DNA of 64,000 bases from Marisa cornuarietis (taxonomy: Eukaryota > Mollusca > Gastropoda > Architaenioglossa > Ampullariidae): positions 10,167,501 through 10,231,500 of the forward strand of contig SMMW01000585.1 in assembly GCA_004794655.1 (NCBI GenBank), given 5' to 3'. Of the stretch, positions 13,101-22,472 are shown piece by piece; position 1 is the stretch's first letter; the number at the start of each line of letters is the position of its first letter. The position numbers and the translations under genes are program-made. The notes under the pieces are model-generated. The model was not told where the DNA came from and searched no databases. It saw only the letters and a program-made list of their open reading frames with translations.

Positions 13101-15739
13101 GGGACATTCGTTTTAGTACATGTATAAGCACTCTTCACACATTTAATGTTGAACCACAACGGTCGAGTTCTCTAGACTGATTCTTGTCAATACTGACAGC
13201 GCCTATGAAAGCCTCGCTGGAAAAAACATCTAAAGTTACTGGCGCCCCTAGTCCTGCGCTGATAACCCGGTATTCATCGTTTTACCTGGTGTAAAATTTA
13301 AAGACGACGTGTAGGGGTGTTGGGAAGAGGGGGGAAAGAGTCCTCACGCTTGCTTGAACAGTGACATTGTTAGCAAGGATAGCTACTCAGGAGTATCAAT
13401 AAAATATTGTTAATGCTGTTAAGTTAAATAATAACGACGCACATTGTATTCCCTTGAACGACAACTTATTGTTCATCAACCACTTACTTGGATTCCAGAT
13501 GATTAAACTCCCGTTAGCTGCCTCCTCGTATCTGACTGGTTTGTGCGGGTTGAGGGCCACTACTCGGGTCCCGTTGGAAGCTTCCCAGTACACTTTGACG
13601 CCAGGATTGTCCGAGGTGCACTGAAGGACTGCTGTCTTTCGAAACTCGAAGTTGGCGTCCGTTGTGGTCAGTGCTAAGCAGGACACATGGTTACAAATAC
13701 CTCCTATCCCTCCCCCCCTATCACAGCGCTTTTATTCTCAATTGTTGATCGATATTTATATTTCTTTTCTTTTTCGTTAGCCAGCCGCAAAAGATAGTGC
13801 TGTGCAAAGGAAAGGCTACAAGCCGTCGTCAATGTTCGGATCACGTCAACCCTCCTCTCCCCTCCATTAAGCTAACATTTGTCACCGTAAGTAGTATGTT
13901 GGTCGTGACATTGTTTGAGCAAGCCTTTAACCCGGTGTCTACAGCAGGCTCTGTATCAGAACAATGTTATAATTTTATTCCGTCAAGTTTATAGCTGATG
14001 GTTTGATTATGCTCCAACGTCAGGTTGCAATATTAATAATAGTTGCGGTAGCGAGTTACGGGGATTTCCCATCCCCCTAAACCATCGATAATTTTTTTAT
14101 TACCATTTAAATTATTTAGAACAGTCTGTGCTTTGCCGGCAACGAAACACCCTTGGCAACAGCGCACGAATGTTCACCAGGGACATGCAGTCTTTTAATC
14201 CTGGTCAGCGTTCAAGGGCGAACTGCACGGCATATCTGATAGCACCAGACCGTATGGCTGCAGTGAGGGTCGAGTCTGTGTCAACACTAGCTTCGGTTTC
14301 CTAGGCGAGTTCCGTGAGCCCTTGATGTCACTGATCACAGCTGATAACGAGTGCAGCAAATTAACGTTCGCAATTCCTACTTCAGCTCCGTTGATATACT
14401 GTTTCTAAACCTGTCCATCGCTTGCTGGAACCCGACATCGCACATAATATGCATCTAAACAGGTTATCAAATTCTGAAAGGCTGTCAAAAAATGTATGAG
14501 GAATGACCGATCTGTGTTACAGACGAAAGGTAGATTTAAAAAAAAAACAAAAAAAAAACGTAGAACCCTTTATTTTGGAATTCCGTAAATTTCGGTCCAC
14601 TGAGCGCACCTTTGTATAAGCCGCACCCACTAAATAAAAAAAAAAGAAACTCTACTTTTTCACAAATAAGCCACACTGGTTTATAAGCCTCAGATTTATA
14701 CAGCTTGAAAGCTGCATCGTAATCATTTCGTCTCGTTTTGGCATGATGACGGTATGTGCGTTAGTAACTGATCTGAATGCTTCAATTGTATGTGGCATTG
14801 ATTGAAAAATGTAAACAGCTAACACTGTAACATCATTAACAGTTAACACTTTAACATGAAGCTCATCGAAAAATTAATTGGAATCTGAAAAATTCGGAAA
14901 AGTCCGCAAACAAGCCACATCGCTGTTTAAGCCGCAGGGTTTAAAGCTGGGGAAAAAAGTCCTGGCTTTTAGTCCGAAATTTGCGTTGCTTTGTTTTAGA
15001 AAGGCCAAGACAAAAGCAGAACTTGAAGCCTAACCGCCGCTTACACTTCTACAAGAAAAGAAAAATGATTTTTAGAGACAGTAAGCAACATATGAAATGA
15101 CTACAGTCAATTAATTTTGGTCAGAATATCTATGCAGCATAGACTTTAATGTGACTCTTTTACGTATGTATCTTTAAACAAAACTGATCATGAAATCGAC
15201 GATGTACCAAATACACGTCTCTACATCAAGCTACCAGTAACTTGCTGCTTTTTAGTGTCGAAGACAGAGGTGGATCCTCCTTGACGGAGGGTGAACTGCA
15301 GGCGTTCCGTACACTGGAGATGTTAATTTCTGACTACACCCCACCATCTCATGTCACCCTATTCGATGATAACTCTCTGCCGCTCAGGCGCAGCTTCTGT
15401 AAGTTTTTATCTCTATTCCACTCACGAACCCCAAATTTAAGGTGTTTTAAAGTATTAAAAAAACTAATCTTTTATTAACATTGCAATACTTGCTCATGAA
15501 AAGAGGCTTCGTGCGGGTATGCTTCGATCAGACTCTCATCAATGCGCCAATCACTATATGTACACTAAAAGTCTGTTAAAGGGAACTGAGGGGAAAAGAA
15601 ACCTCACCCACCACTTAAAATTATCAAGCTGTACTTTAAAAGAAACTAATTTGGTTGACAATGGTCGACAGTACTCACCAGCGTAAACACCGACTGCTGT
15701 AACACACAATATACAAAATAAAGAGTTATCCATGAACAT
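4983..15739 (-). CDS. Basigin/neuroplastin-like Ig-superfamily membrane protein (incomplete model)
   Basis: Five exons chain in phase on the minus strand: 15739-15679 (signal peptide, MFMDNSLFCILCVTAVGVYA), 13673-13488 (first Ig domain, Cys39 and Trp50), 9305-9172 (second Ig, Cys107, Trp119 in NWYKDGT), 7055-6887 (second Ig, DERGVYKC with Cys162) and 5085-4983 (transmembrane). The last reads WPLIGIIVEFLLILTIAGI and keeps the family hallmark, a Pro after Trp and a Glu (Glu198) inside the membrane helix, followed by a basic EYKNKNEK. Basigin-family proteins escort monocarboxylate transporters to the plasma membrane and act in adhesion. Two parts are missing. The first Ig domain lacks its second cysteine, so a phase-1 exon is expected between 9305 and 13488. 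The cytoplasmic tail after residue 217 was not found and should lie left of 4983. All introns carry transposon debris. Confidence 0.8.
5930..6625 (+). mobile_element. CR1/Rex1-type LINE, 3' fragment
   Basis: The translation contains VYKKAQQRLHLLRKLCSFNV, then an ESILIFNITAWYG-like stretch and, one frame over, the usual LINE C-terminal region. This is the part after the reverse-transcriptase palm domain in Rex1/CR1 elements. The insertion ends at an AATAAAG followed by TTTGATTTGATTTGA-type short repeats (to 6625), typical of such 3' ends. Frameshifts break the frame and there is no RT core, so it is dead. It sits inside the intron between the transmembrane exon and the fourth exon of the basigin-like gene, on the opposite strand. 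Confidence 0.75.
7059..7110. repeat. (CA)n microsatellite at a splice acceptor
   Basis: About 26 CA units lie directly left of the acceptor of basigin-like exon 4. On the gene's strand the intron ends in (TG)n and then CAG, with only about 3 bases between repeat and exon. The repeat therefore takes the place of the polypyrimidine tract. Confidence 0.95.
7203..7270 (+). mobile_element. SINE body fragment
   Basis: The sequence from GGGTTTAGGTCTCGTCTT to ACAGGGCTGGC matches the middle of the tRNA-headed SINE seen at 47590-47750 and, reversed, at 55352-55514 (box-B-like GGGTTCAG, a GTCGTCTTGGGCACGC-type stretch, then CATCTGTTTACAGGGCTG). Only this fragment is recognisable. Confidence 0.5.
7381..8136. 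mobile_element. Tc1/mariner- or pogo-type MITE
   Basis: The termini are inverted repeats beginning CAGTGGTACGTCGAGTTACG on the left and, read from the right, CAGTGGTACCTCGAGTTACG. Each is followed by more ACGA-rich matching sequence. Both ends abut a TA dinucleotide (7379-7380 and 8137-8138), the target duplication of this superfamily. The 756-bp interior has no long transposase frame, so it is non-autonomous. It sits in an intron of the basigin-like gene between exons 3 and 4. Confidence 0.8.
8341..8575. repeat. Cluster of AT-rich self-complementary motifs
   Basis: Short palindromic pieces built on CTATAATTATAGA and CTAGCTATACAA recur in both orientations. For example, TTCTATAATTATAGA is followed by ATCTATAATCATAGAA, and TATAGAATGCGTTCTA lies nearby. 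The block can fold into several small hairpins. No transposon ends or coding frame were found. Confidence 0.5.
8870..8920 (+). repeat. Short dispersed repeat, copy 1
   Basis: A segment of about 50 bp containing ACTATAAGACTGTAAGAGAC recurs in direct orientation at 9896-9943 with a few indels. Both copies end in TAAGTACTAAATG. The role is unknown; both lie in basigin-like introns, on either side of exon 3. Confidence 0.7.
9896..9943 (+). repeat. Short dispersed repeat, copy 2
   Basis: Direct copy of the segment at 8870-8920, about 1 kb away, lacking a few bases after AGACGA. I see no inverted ends or open frame. It may be the shared edge of an unrecognised mobile element or a small segmental copy. 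Confidence 0.7.
10420..11830 (+). mobile_element. Decayed non-LTR retrotransposon (endonuclease to RT start)
   Basis: Broken frames follow the order of a LINE ORF2. First comes a WIATRDFNSYSPMWG segment, the apurinic-endonuclease DFN motif, near 10800-10846. Then come KDWMIRNQLMVTNKP and DLAILASDDIHSIAPREV (endonuclease C-terminus). A linker follows with TLNELKHTRLKLNKSSRPGL near 11620-11680, matching the usual KLKPxKSPGPD opening of RT. Last is VPSIWKVPEIIPPLRKAKIK near 11735-11795. Many stops and shifts show it is dead. It lies in the basigin-like intron between exons 3 and 2, where a further Ig exon is expected. Confidence 0.75.
11830..13487. other. Intron sequence of the basigin-like gene
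   Basis: No exon could be confirmed here. A 150-codon plus-strand frame (12536-12988) shows no recognisable domain and is antisense to the host gene. The missing second half of the first Ig domain could lie in this interval. I tested several YxC-type frames, but none had a splice acceptor in the required phase. Confidence 0.4.
14571..14995. mobile_element. Degraded MITE with AAGCCGCA-type ends
   Basis: The left end has TTCCGTAAATTTCGGTCC and TATAAGCCGCACCCAC. The right end has TTTAAGCCGCAGGGTTTAAA and TAGTCCGAAATTTGCG, roughly the inverse of the left. Related AATAAGCC/CAAGCCACA pieces recur inside. This looks like a very old inverted-repeat DNA element with no coding capacity, in the first intron of the basigin-like gene. 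The exact borders and superfamily are uncertain. Confidence 0.5.
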
Positions 15740-17178
15740 TCACGTTAACTAAAGCACTTAAAACTTTTGTTAATTGAAAAGGGGTACATTACGTCCACTT
15801 TTCATGAGCAGGATATACGCAAAAGAGGCTGTCGTGTCAACCACACACACACACAGGAGTCCACGTTCAAACTTTCTCGTGGGTGCGGCTGTCCTGCCAG
15901 TTTTCTTTTTTTTTTTAAATAGGCTTCACGTCAGACATCCATTGTCTTCCGTCGTGACGCCCAGCAAAGCGCCAAGCAAGATCGTCAACACCTGCACTTA
16001 TCGACCAATGACCGTCAGCGTTGTCCAGTACAAACTCGATTGACTAGCCTCTGACATGTGACAGGTCCACAGAGCGGTCCCTATTGGTACACTTGGTGCA
16101 GACTGGCAACGTTACGCCTCCTCTTCCCAGAGGAGACAGAAGCCTTCAGAGGCTCTTGGCTTAGAACTCAACTAGCTGTTCAGCAAGTTCCGAACAACCG
16201 CCGTGAATATTACTTTTAATTACGTTATTATTTTTTTTTAAAGAAGAGCAACGATTAAATATGTCCACAAAGTTGCTTTCCTTCCGCTTAGATCAGCTAA
16301 TATATTGCCAATCGGCTCTAATGCTTCTCGTTTACTAATGATAAAACTAGTCTGCCTGCAAATATCTGCTATGCAACTACATCATTAGCAGAACTATGCA
16401 ACAGTTTATTAGAGTAAACACTCGACCTGCAGACGTAAAAGAACACCCTCGCTGATATAATTTTCCACAGCTTTCTTTCTGAGGAAATAGTTTTGTTAAT
16501 TTTTTTTTTTAATTTTAAACTTTATCTTATTAGCAACTGTAAGGTCTAGTCGATAGATCTAGTTTTGTTTCCGACAGTCTGTCAGTCTCGATTTAAATGC
16601 TCTTACAATATCAACGTGTCTATGATCATATATTTTTTTCTGCAAAACATAAATGTAGCATCCTCATTTCTAGTAAAGATTGATACTGAATACGTGAAAT
16701 AGTGGATCAGCTAATTTTTCTTTTAATCAAAGAAAGATCGAGTCGGTTTAACTTATAAATTTATCTAAAATATTTTTTTTCGTCAGAAAGATGTAATAAA
16801 TTACTTATGCTTCAAATGAAACTTACCAAATTGAATAACTGTAAGATTGAGAATGATACATCTGGATGGCATGTTACTTGTGCTTGCTGCGTGACTGTTA
16901 TTACATAAATTACCACATCGCGGATTTTACCTTAACCGAACTTGCCGCCAAGATTTCCCATGACGTCGAATAATTTCGCGCATGCGTCGCAGTCATTTCA
17001 GAGGTAACTTCAGTATAAACCAATGATTAGCGGCGGCTATCATCACGTGATGCATAATGAGCCGAATTTGGGCGGGAATCTAAAGGCAGTCGTCTGCACG
17101 CTCTCAGTCTTTGTTCGCGTTCGAGGAAGCAGCTTTGGTTGTGTGAAAGAAATTTTTTGAAGATCATCAAACGTCAGC
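15740..17178. other. Head-to-head intergenic region
   Basis: This interval separates the start codon of the minus-strand basigin-like gene from that of the plus-strand prothymosin-like gene, so it must contain both promoters. It has T-runs (15903-15916, 16499-16511) and a conspicuous cluster of promoter-type motifs at 16961-17049. No open frame in it looks coding. Confidence 0.6.
16961..17049 (+). promoter_or_regulatory. Putative promoter elements of the prothymosin-like gene
   Basis: Within 220 bp upstream of the start codon are a CRE-like TGACGTCG (16961-16968), an NRF-1-like CGCGCATGCGTC (16977-16988) and an E-box CACGTG inside ATCACGTGAT (17044-17049). E-boxes of this type are known Myc/Max targets, and prothymosin alpha is a classical Myc target in vertebrates. 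A function here is inference from motif match and position only. Confidence 0.45.
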
Positions 17179-20100
17179 ATGCCTGGAACTAAGTAAGTGC
17201 AGTTAAGTTCTAACAGTGACTTCTTCATCATAATATATGTACTTTGTAATGCTTTTCCTCTAAAATTATGTCATTTTTGTTGTGCGAAAAGATAAACCTA
17301 TGGAGGAGGTGAATCGTCGCTTATTTGCATGACCTGCTTTCGCATCAGTCCGACACAAAGAAAAGAAAACTACCCATAGTTAAAACATACTTGCACTTTT
17401 AAGCAGAACGGGATATCAATTGCAATCTAAATGTTCCTTTAAAAAACAACTCTACTGTTTAAATTTGTGTTTTAATTGACATAACTTCCTTGTGTCAGCG
17501 ATCGCGAATTCATTAATGACGTCACAGACCCGGCAACTCTGTGCCGTGTGCTAGATGCATTGATTGACGCATGTTCTAGAAACCTCTATCTCAAGATTCA
17601 ATTTTCCTTGGGAGAAAATAAGAACCTTTGTCATTTTGTTTCTAATCGGCCCATATTAGTCTGTTTGATAGAGTGAAGTACATTTAAATCAAGATTTAGA
17701 ATGAATTAAATTTATGTTAAGATTGTCGTGGTGTTGTTTATAAGGGGTACTTACGTCATTTTCAAACTCGGTCCTATTTTTTATCAACAAGTCGGAGAAA
17801 CAAAATATTTTTCGATTTTCTTGCAGGGAAGAAGTTGAGGTCGAGAGCACCGAGACCGTTCCAGAGATCAAGGGAAAGACCGTGGAGGATGTGAAAGCTC
17901 AGATTGAACAGGTAGGTGAAGATTCATAAATAAAACCACGTGGTTTATACAGTTTAGTGTACTGCATTGTGGATGGGGATTTTTTCAAGGGAGATTATTT
18001 CCTTCCATACGCAGTAAAGTAGTAACCATTTGGCTGTCTTATTATTGTAAGAGTATCTCAAGTGCTTAATCGCCCCATCAACTTGCACCGTTATAAACCA
18101 GTGTGTTTAAGTAGATCTTTTCGTTTAGGCTGAAAAACAAGAAGAAGCAGAATCAACAGAAGAAAAAACAGATAACGCAGAGGAAAACACAAACGATAAC
18201 GCATCAACAGACCAGTCTGAAACAACAGAAACTACAACAGGTAATGCTTCACACTAGTTAGAAAGTTGGTGTTGCTTATGAACCACAATCTACATTTTTA
18301 TAAAGGTTTTCAAAACTTTGCAGGACTGATTAAGGATATTTCTGAAGCTGCACTCGGGCAATTTTTAGTGTAGTTTTGTAATGAGAATTACTAGTTTGGT
18401 GTGCTATCTTTGGTCTTTGCCATCAGCATATTCTCAGAGCACTAGCATGTACACAACACTTCAGTCACAATTAATTTAATACAAAGTTGTGTTTACAAAT
18501 ATAGATGAGAAACAGGCCATTTGATGGTGAATGTAATAAACGATTGGTGTCAATATGCCAAGACCTGTGATATTTTCTCCTTGATCAGCACCGTTTGGGT
18601 CTCCTGTACTACTTATGGTCCAGTTTTAATGATATAGCAGTTTTTCTGGAATGTGCATGGAGTTTATTTTTATTATTATTATTGCTGCTCTGAGATAAAC
18701 ATTAGACCACGAAACCTATACATTTTTGGAAAAGAAAAGTTTGCAATAAAAAGTAATGAAAATTGCCTTGCCCGTGCTACCCGGCAAAGCCACGATCGTG
18801 GCCTTTCAAACCAAGAGAGTTAACACCTGTATCATACAATTGTGTTAATGCCAGCGTACTTGCTCAGATATAACGTATTAAAAAAGAATAAAAGCTAAAT
18901 TTTAGCGCTCGTGTCTTAAGAAACATTACATTACTTGATAACTAGTATTCAAGAAAAGACCTTGGTTGCTTAATGGTTAGAAGTTTTTGTGTTGCATTTC
19001 TACTAAAGAAAATAAATAATCAGTAATGATATAGCGGTTTGACTAGTCATCCTTTCAGTTCCCCATCAGGTGGTTTATTAGATTCATATCAAACAAGGAT
19101 TAATATCAAGTGCAGTCATTTAGATAGCAATATGTAAAAAAAAGTTTAAGTAGTTCTTTATCACACACTATACTTCTACATGGCTTATTTTTCATCCCCC
19201 TCTTTGTCTTTACTTAAAATTAATAGTTCTTTGTCCATAAGTATATTAAGTATTGCCTAATGCTTAGTGATTGTCTGCAAGTTAGACTTTTTATTTTACC
19301 ACAGTTATGAGGCAATAAGGTTAAATTTTCTTTTATAAATGCAACACTAAATTTTCAAAATTTATGAATAGTTGGCAGAATAACTTTTTGTTACTGATGC
19401 ACAGGCTTTTTTTTTGGGGGGGGGGATGGATAACTTCAGATGTTGCCCTAATGCTTTGAATGTTATGGCTTGTTTCTTAAAGGTGGAACTTCTTGTGGGC
19501 GAGGGAAAGAATGGTTTTGCCCGGGCAAGGGAATGTAGGAGTACCCATGGTCAGTCTGCCCTAGTTGCTACCCGACATTTTGGCAGGGTGGGGATCACAG
19601 GCAGTGCAGACAGCTCTAGCAATCAAATGTCTTTCTCATACTACCAGTACTTGCTGTTGGAGTTCAGAAAGCTGAGCTGAGGTGAAACAATTTGCAACTG
19701 AACTTACTGTCAGGGTCAGGACTGATAATTGAATGTATTCTCCAGAAAAGAGAGTAGGAGAAAATAATGGTGAGAAGGATAAACAGCAGAAATGACCAAA
19801 CAAAGACAATGCAGTTTTAGAACTTTATTTTAATTGCTTTTGTTTCTATATATTTATCTACATCTTTCTTTACTCATAAGCAGGGACAACAATATTCCAC
19901 ATTTTCAGTTCATTTCCCTGAACAACAATTCACGCCTGAAACATAGTGCCCATTCACTATCTACAAAAGTAGCCCCACCATCCTTTTTTACTTATCTAAA
20001 CTGACAATTATGCCTGGTGGAAGTCATTGCTTGCGTGTTTCTGAGTCAACTAGAAAAAGAGAAAGACACAGAAGCAAAAGCAACAACATAAAAACTGAAT

Positions 20101-20855
20101 TTTTATTGATGCCCAAACATAGACCAAGTAATGTATGTCGGTCACCGGTAGGAATGAACTGATAATGTTGAATATTGATATCCCCACTTATGAGTAGAGA
20201 AAGAGATGTAGAATAAGATGAAAAAATAGCAATTAAAGACAGTTTGAAAATTCATTTGTCTTTATATGTCGTTTGTCCTGTTGAACCTTCTCCCCTTTAT
20301 ATGTATATATTTTGAAGAATACATTCAGTTTAACCATGACGTTTCGGCTCACCTTTCTCAGCCCTACTGGCCAGTTAAGAAAGATGTTTGATTGCTAGGG
20401 TAGTCAGCAGTGTCTGTGACCTCTACTACGCCGACCTGTCAGGGTTAGTTATTAAAAGACTACTGACTGCTAGGGACTCCTGCCTTCCCTCGCACAGGCG
20501 AAACCATCCTCTTCCTCTGGTACAAAGAAGTCTGCCTTTAAGCAGTCCTCGTTACCATATAATAGATTTGTGCACCATAAAGGAAAACAAGGGTGGGTCA
20601 GGCTACCTGGCAACGGAGGAGACATTTTATTGTATCTGTAGCCTCTGTTTGTTTGAGAATTCATAACTAGAGTGCACTGTTACATTCATAGTGCCATTTT
20701 TTTTTAAAACAGATGTCACCGAGACTGCAGTGGCAGAAAAAAGAAGTGCAGAAGAGGAGACAGCTGAAGATGAGAGTCCAACCAAAAAAGTGAAAACAGC
20801 AGATGAGGAAGAAGAAAGTGAAAAGGCAGAGGAGGAAAACGAAGAATCTGCCTAA
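17179..20855 (+). CDS. Prothymosin-alpha-like acidic nuclear protein
   Basis: Four exons splice in frame: 17179-17192, 17827-17911, 18129-18240 and 20713-20855. They give 117 residues, close to the 105-115 of vertebrate prothymosin. The start MPGTKEEVEVEST has a reasonable context (GTCAGCATGC). The product is overwhelmingly Glu/Asp/Thr with no hydrophobic core, implying an intrinsically disordered protein. Near the C-terminus SPTKKVKTADEE (residues 92-103) resembles the bipartite-signal TKKQK tail of prothymosin alpha, within an otherwise acidic end. Family members bind histone H1 and act in chromatin decondensation and anti-apoptosis. Similarity is mostly compositional, so another acidic nuclear protein (for example parathymosin-like) is possible. 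Confidence 0.7.
19475..19555 (+). repeat. Intronic dispersed repeat, plus copy
   Basis: TTCTTAAAGGTGGAACTTCT through GGTTTTGCCCGGGCAAGGGA and AGGAGTACCC matches the reverse complement of 20465-20545 at most positions. Both copies lie in intron 3 of the prothymosin-like gene. The family is not recognised. Confidence 0.55.
20465..20545 (-). repeat. Intronic dispersed repeat, minus copy
   Basis: Inverted partner of 19475-19555, with shared blocks CTTAAAGG, GATGGTTT, GAGGGAA and AGGAGT. About 900 bp separates the copies, so the intron transcript could fold between them. They may be two insertions of one family or the two ends of one decayed element. Confidence 0.55.
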
Positions 20856-20961
20856 ATTGTGGCTAGTGTGAAAGTGTAGACATGTTTCTTCTGGATTTCA
20901 AAAGCTAGCTGTAAAATTTTCATGGTCTCATTTTACTGTGTTCTGTTCAACTTGTTCGTAA

Positions 20962-20967
20962 AATAAA
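20962..20967 (+). promoter_or_regulatory. Poly(A) signal of the prothymosin-like gene
   Basis: AATAAA lies 107 bases after the stop codon and is followed within 25 bases by a T/G-rich stretch (TTCATTTTGTTTCAG). This fits the cleavage signal of a short 3' UTR. Confidence 0.75.
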
Positions 20968-20989
20968 ATGTTCATTTTGTTTCAGATTG

Positions 20990-22470
20990 TCTCCTGTTGG
21001 TAATTTACTGCAGAGTAATAAGTTTCCTTTAACATAGCACGCACCAGTTTTTGCAAGTCTCATATCTGGCTGTTTTCTAAAAACAATTATGTCATAAACG
21101 TTTGCATTTATGGCATTCTCCATTCACGGTAAATTCAAAATGCATAATAATAGTCACTCAAAATTACTCAGATACTCCATGAATAGGGTCGATTTTCTTT
21201 ATTTACGCAAAAGATCTCTGTACACATTAACATTAATTGTGTAGTGTGTGAAAATGGTAAAAATTAAAAAAGTGCACAAAATAAAATGAAAAAGTCCCAA
21301 GGGGGCAAACCAAGTGCACAAATCTTTTCAACTGAATGTTAAGATCAGTCAAAACTGCAACATTCCAAAAAGTATTAAATTAGTCTAGAGCTACATTACA
21401 TTTTTGTTCCATTCCACCCACACTTTATAATAACTAGCAATTTTTTTTTTAAATTTAGTTTTATCTCATGCCTTGCTTTATTGCGCTTGGAGCTTGCACA
21501 ATGAGGGGGAGGTGCATTCATTATTTTAGTAGTAGTTTGCATGCATCAACAAGTATGCAACAAAAATTTTCAAAGAAGCAAGCTGTTACAGTGTTTAGGG
21601 ACCAGTTAACACATTACTAAACCAAAGCTGGAATGTTAAGGATAATACAGTTAGGTACATATATTTTGTGCACAATCTGCTTCGTGCTTACTTGAGATCA
21701 TTTAAAGAAACAAGAGTAAGACATCTGAAAGGCAAACGCCTATAGCTGCAGTGCCCATGTGACAACTGTTTCACCTCTTGGACCCTATTTAAGTTGTATG
21801 CTACGGAGACTAAATGGTCTTTAATTTCTTGTTGGACTTTACCTCAGAACAATAATTTACCCTTGCTTCAATACTACAAGTGCAACTATATATACAAGAA
21901 TACATCGTCAGATATTTATCAAAGAATGAAGGACTGAGTACCACCAACTCACTTTTGATGTTATAGGGGCTTGTTAAATCTAAAAATTGATGAGCCCTTG
22001 CTTCAAAGGTTGTGTGGTCATTTTGCCCTGGACTTTTATCATTCAACTGGCATTTGTAGTAATCTCAAAACCCCCAATAGCTTTATATATAATGAGCATT
22101 GTGTACAGAATTGTCCAAGCAAAGACACGCTTGGCTGAAATTAAAAAAATTACGTTGTAAAGGAAGTGCTGCCACCTTAAGGTTACTTGAAGAAAGAAGT
22201 GGAAATCCAAAGATCTAAGGCATCTGTCTGTCTTATATGTAAGTGCTACATCAAGAGAACTATTGTCCCAAAGCCACCTATGCACAATGCTGATACCTTG
22301 TGACATCTACATTGCTAGCGTGCTCCATCCACATGAGTTCCCAAAGGGGATAAAAGAAAAACAAATCAACCAGAATTACAGCTGTAGTGAAGACTACATC
22401 GGATGCACAAATGTTGAAAACGGTATCAAAATTACTGAAAGTTCTTGAAAGCACTTGTAATATTGGAGCA
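20990..22470. other. Tail-to-tail intergenic region and JmjC 3' UTR
   Basis: No coding frame is supported. The 3' UTR of the minus-strand JmjC gene must end here; a minus-strand AATAAA (plus TTTATT near 21200) is one candidate cleavage signal. Short open frames (60-90 codons) have no domain. Confidence 0.4.
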
Positions 22471-22472
22471 GA

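Noticed and set aside
13040..13200. A minus-strand SAYTCTKTN-type stretch as the missing Ig exon
   Set aside because: The available acceptor does not fit the required phase and an in-frame stop precedes it.
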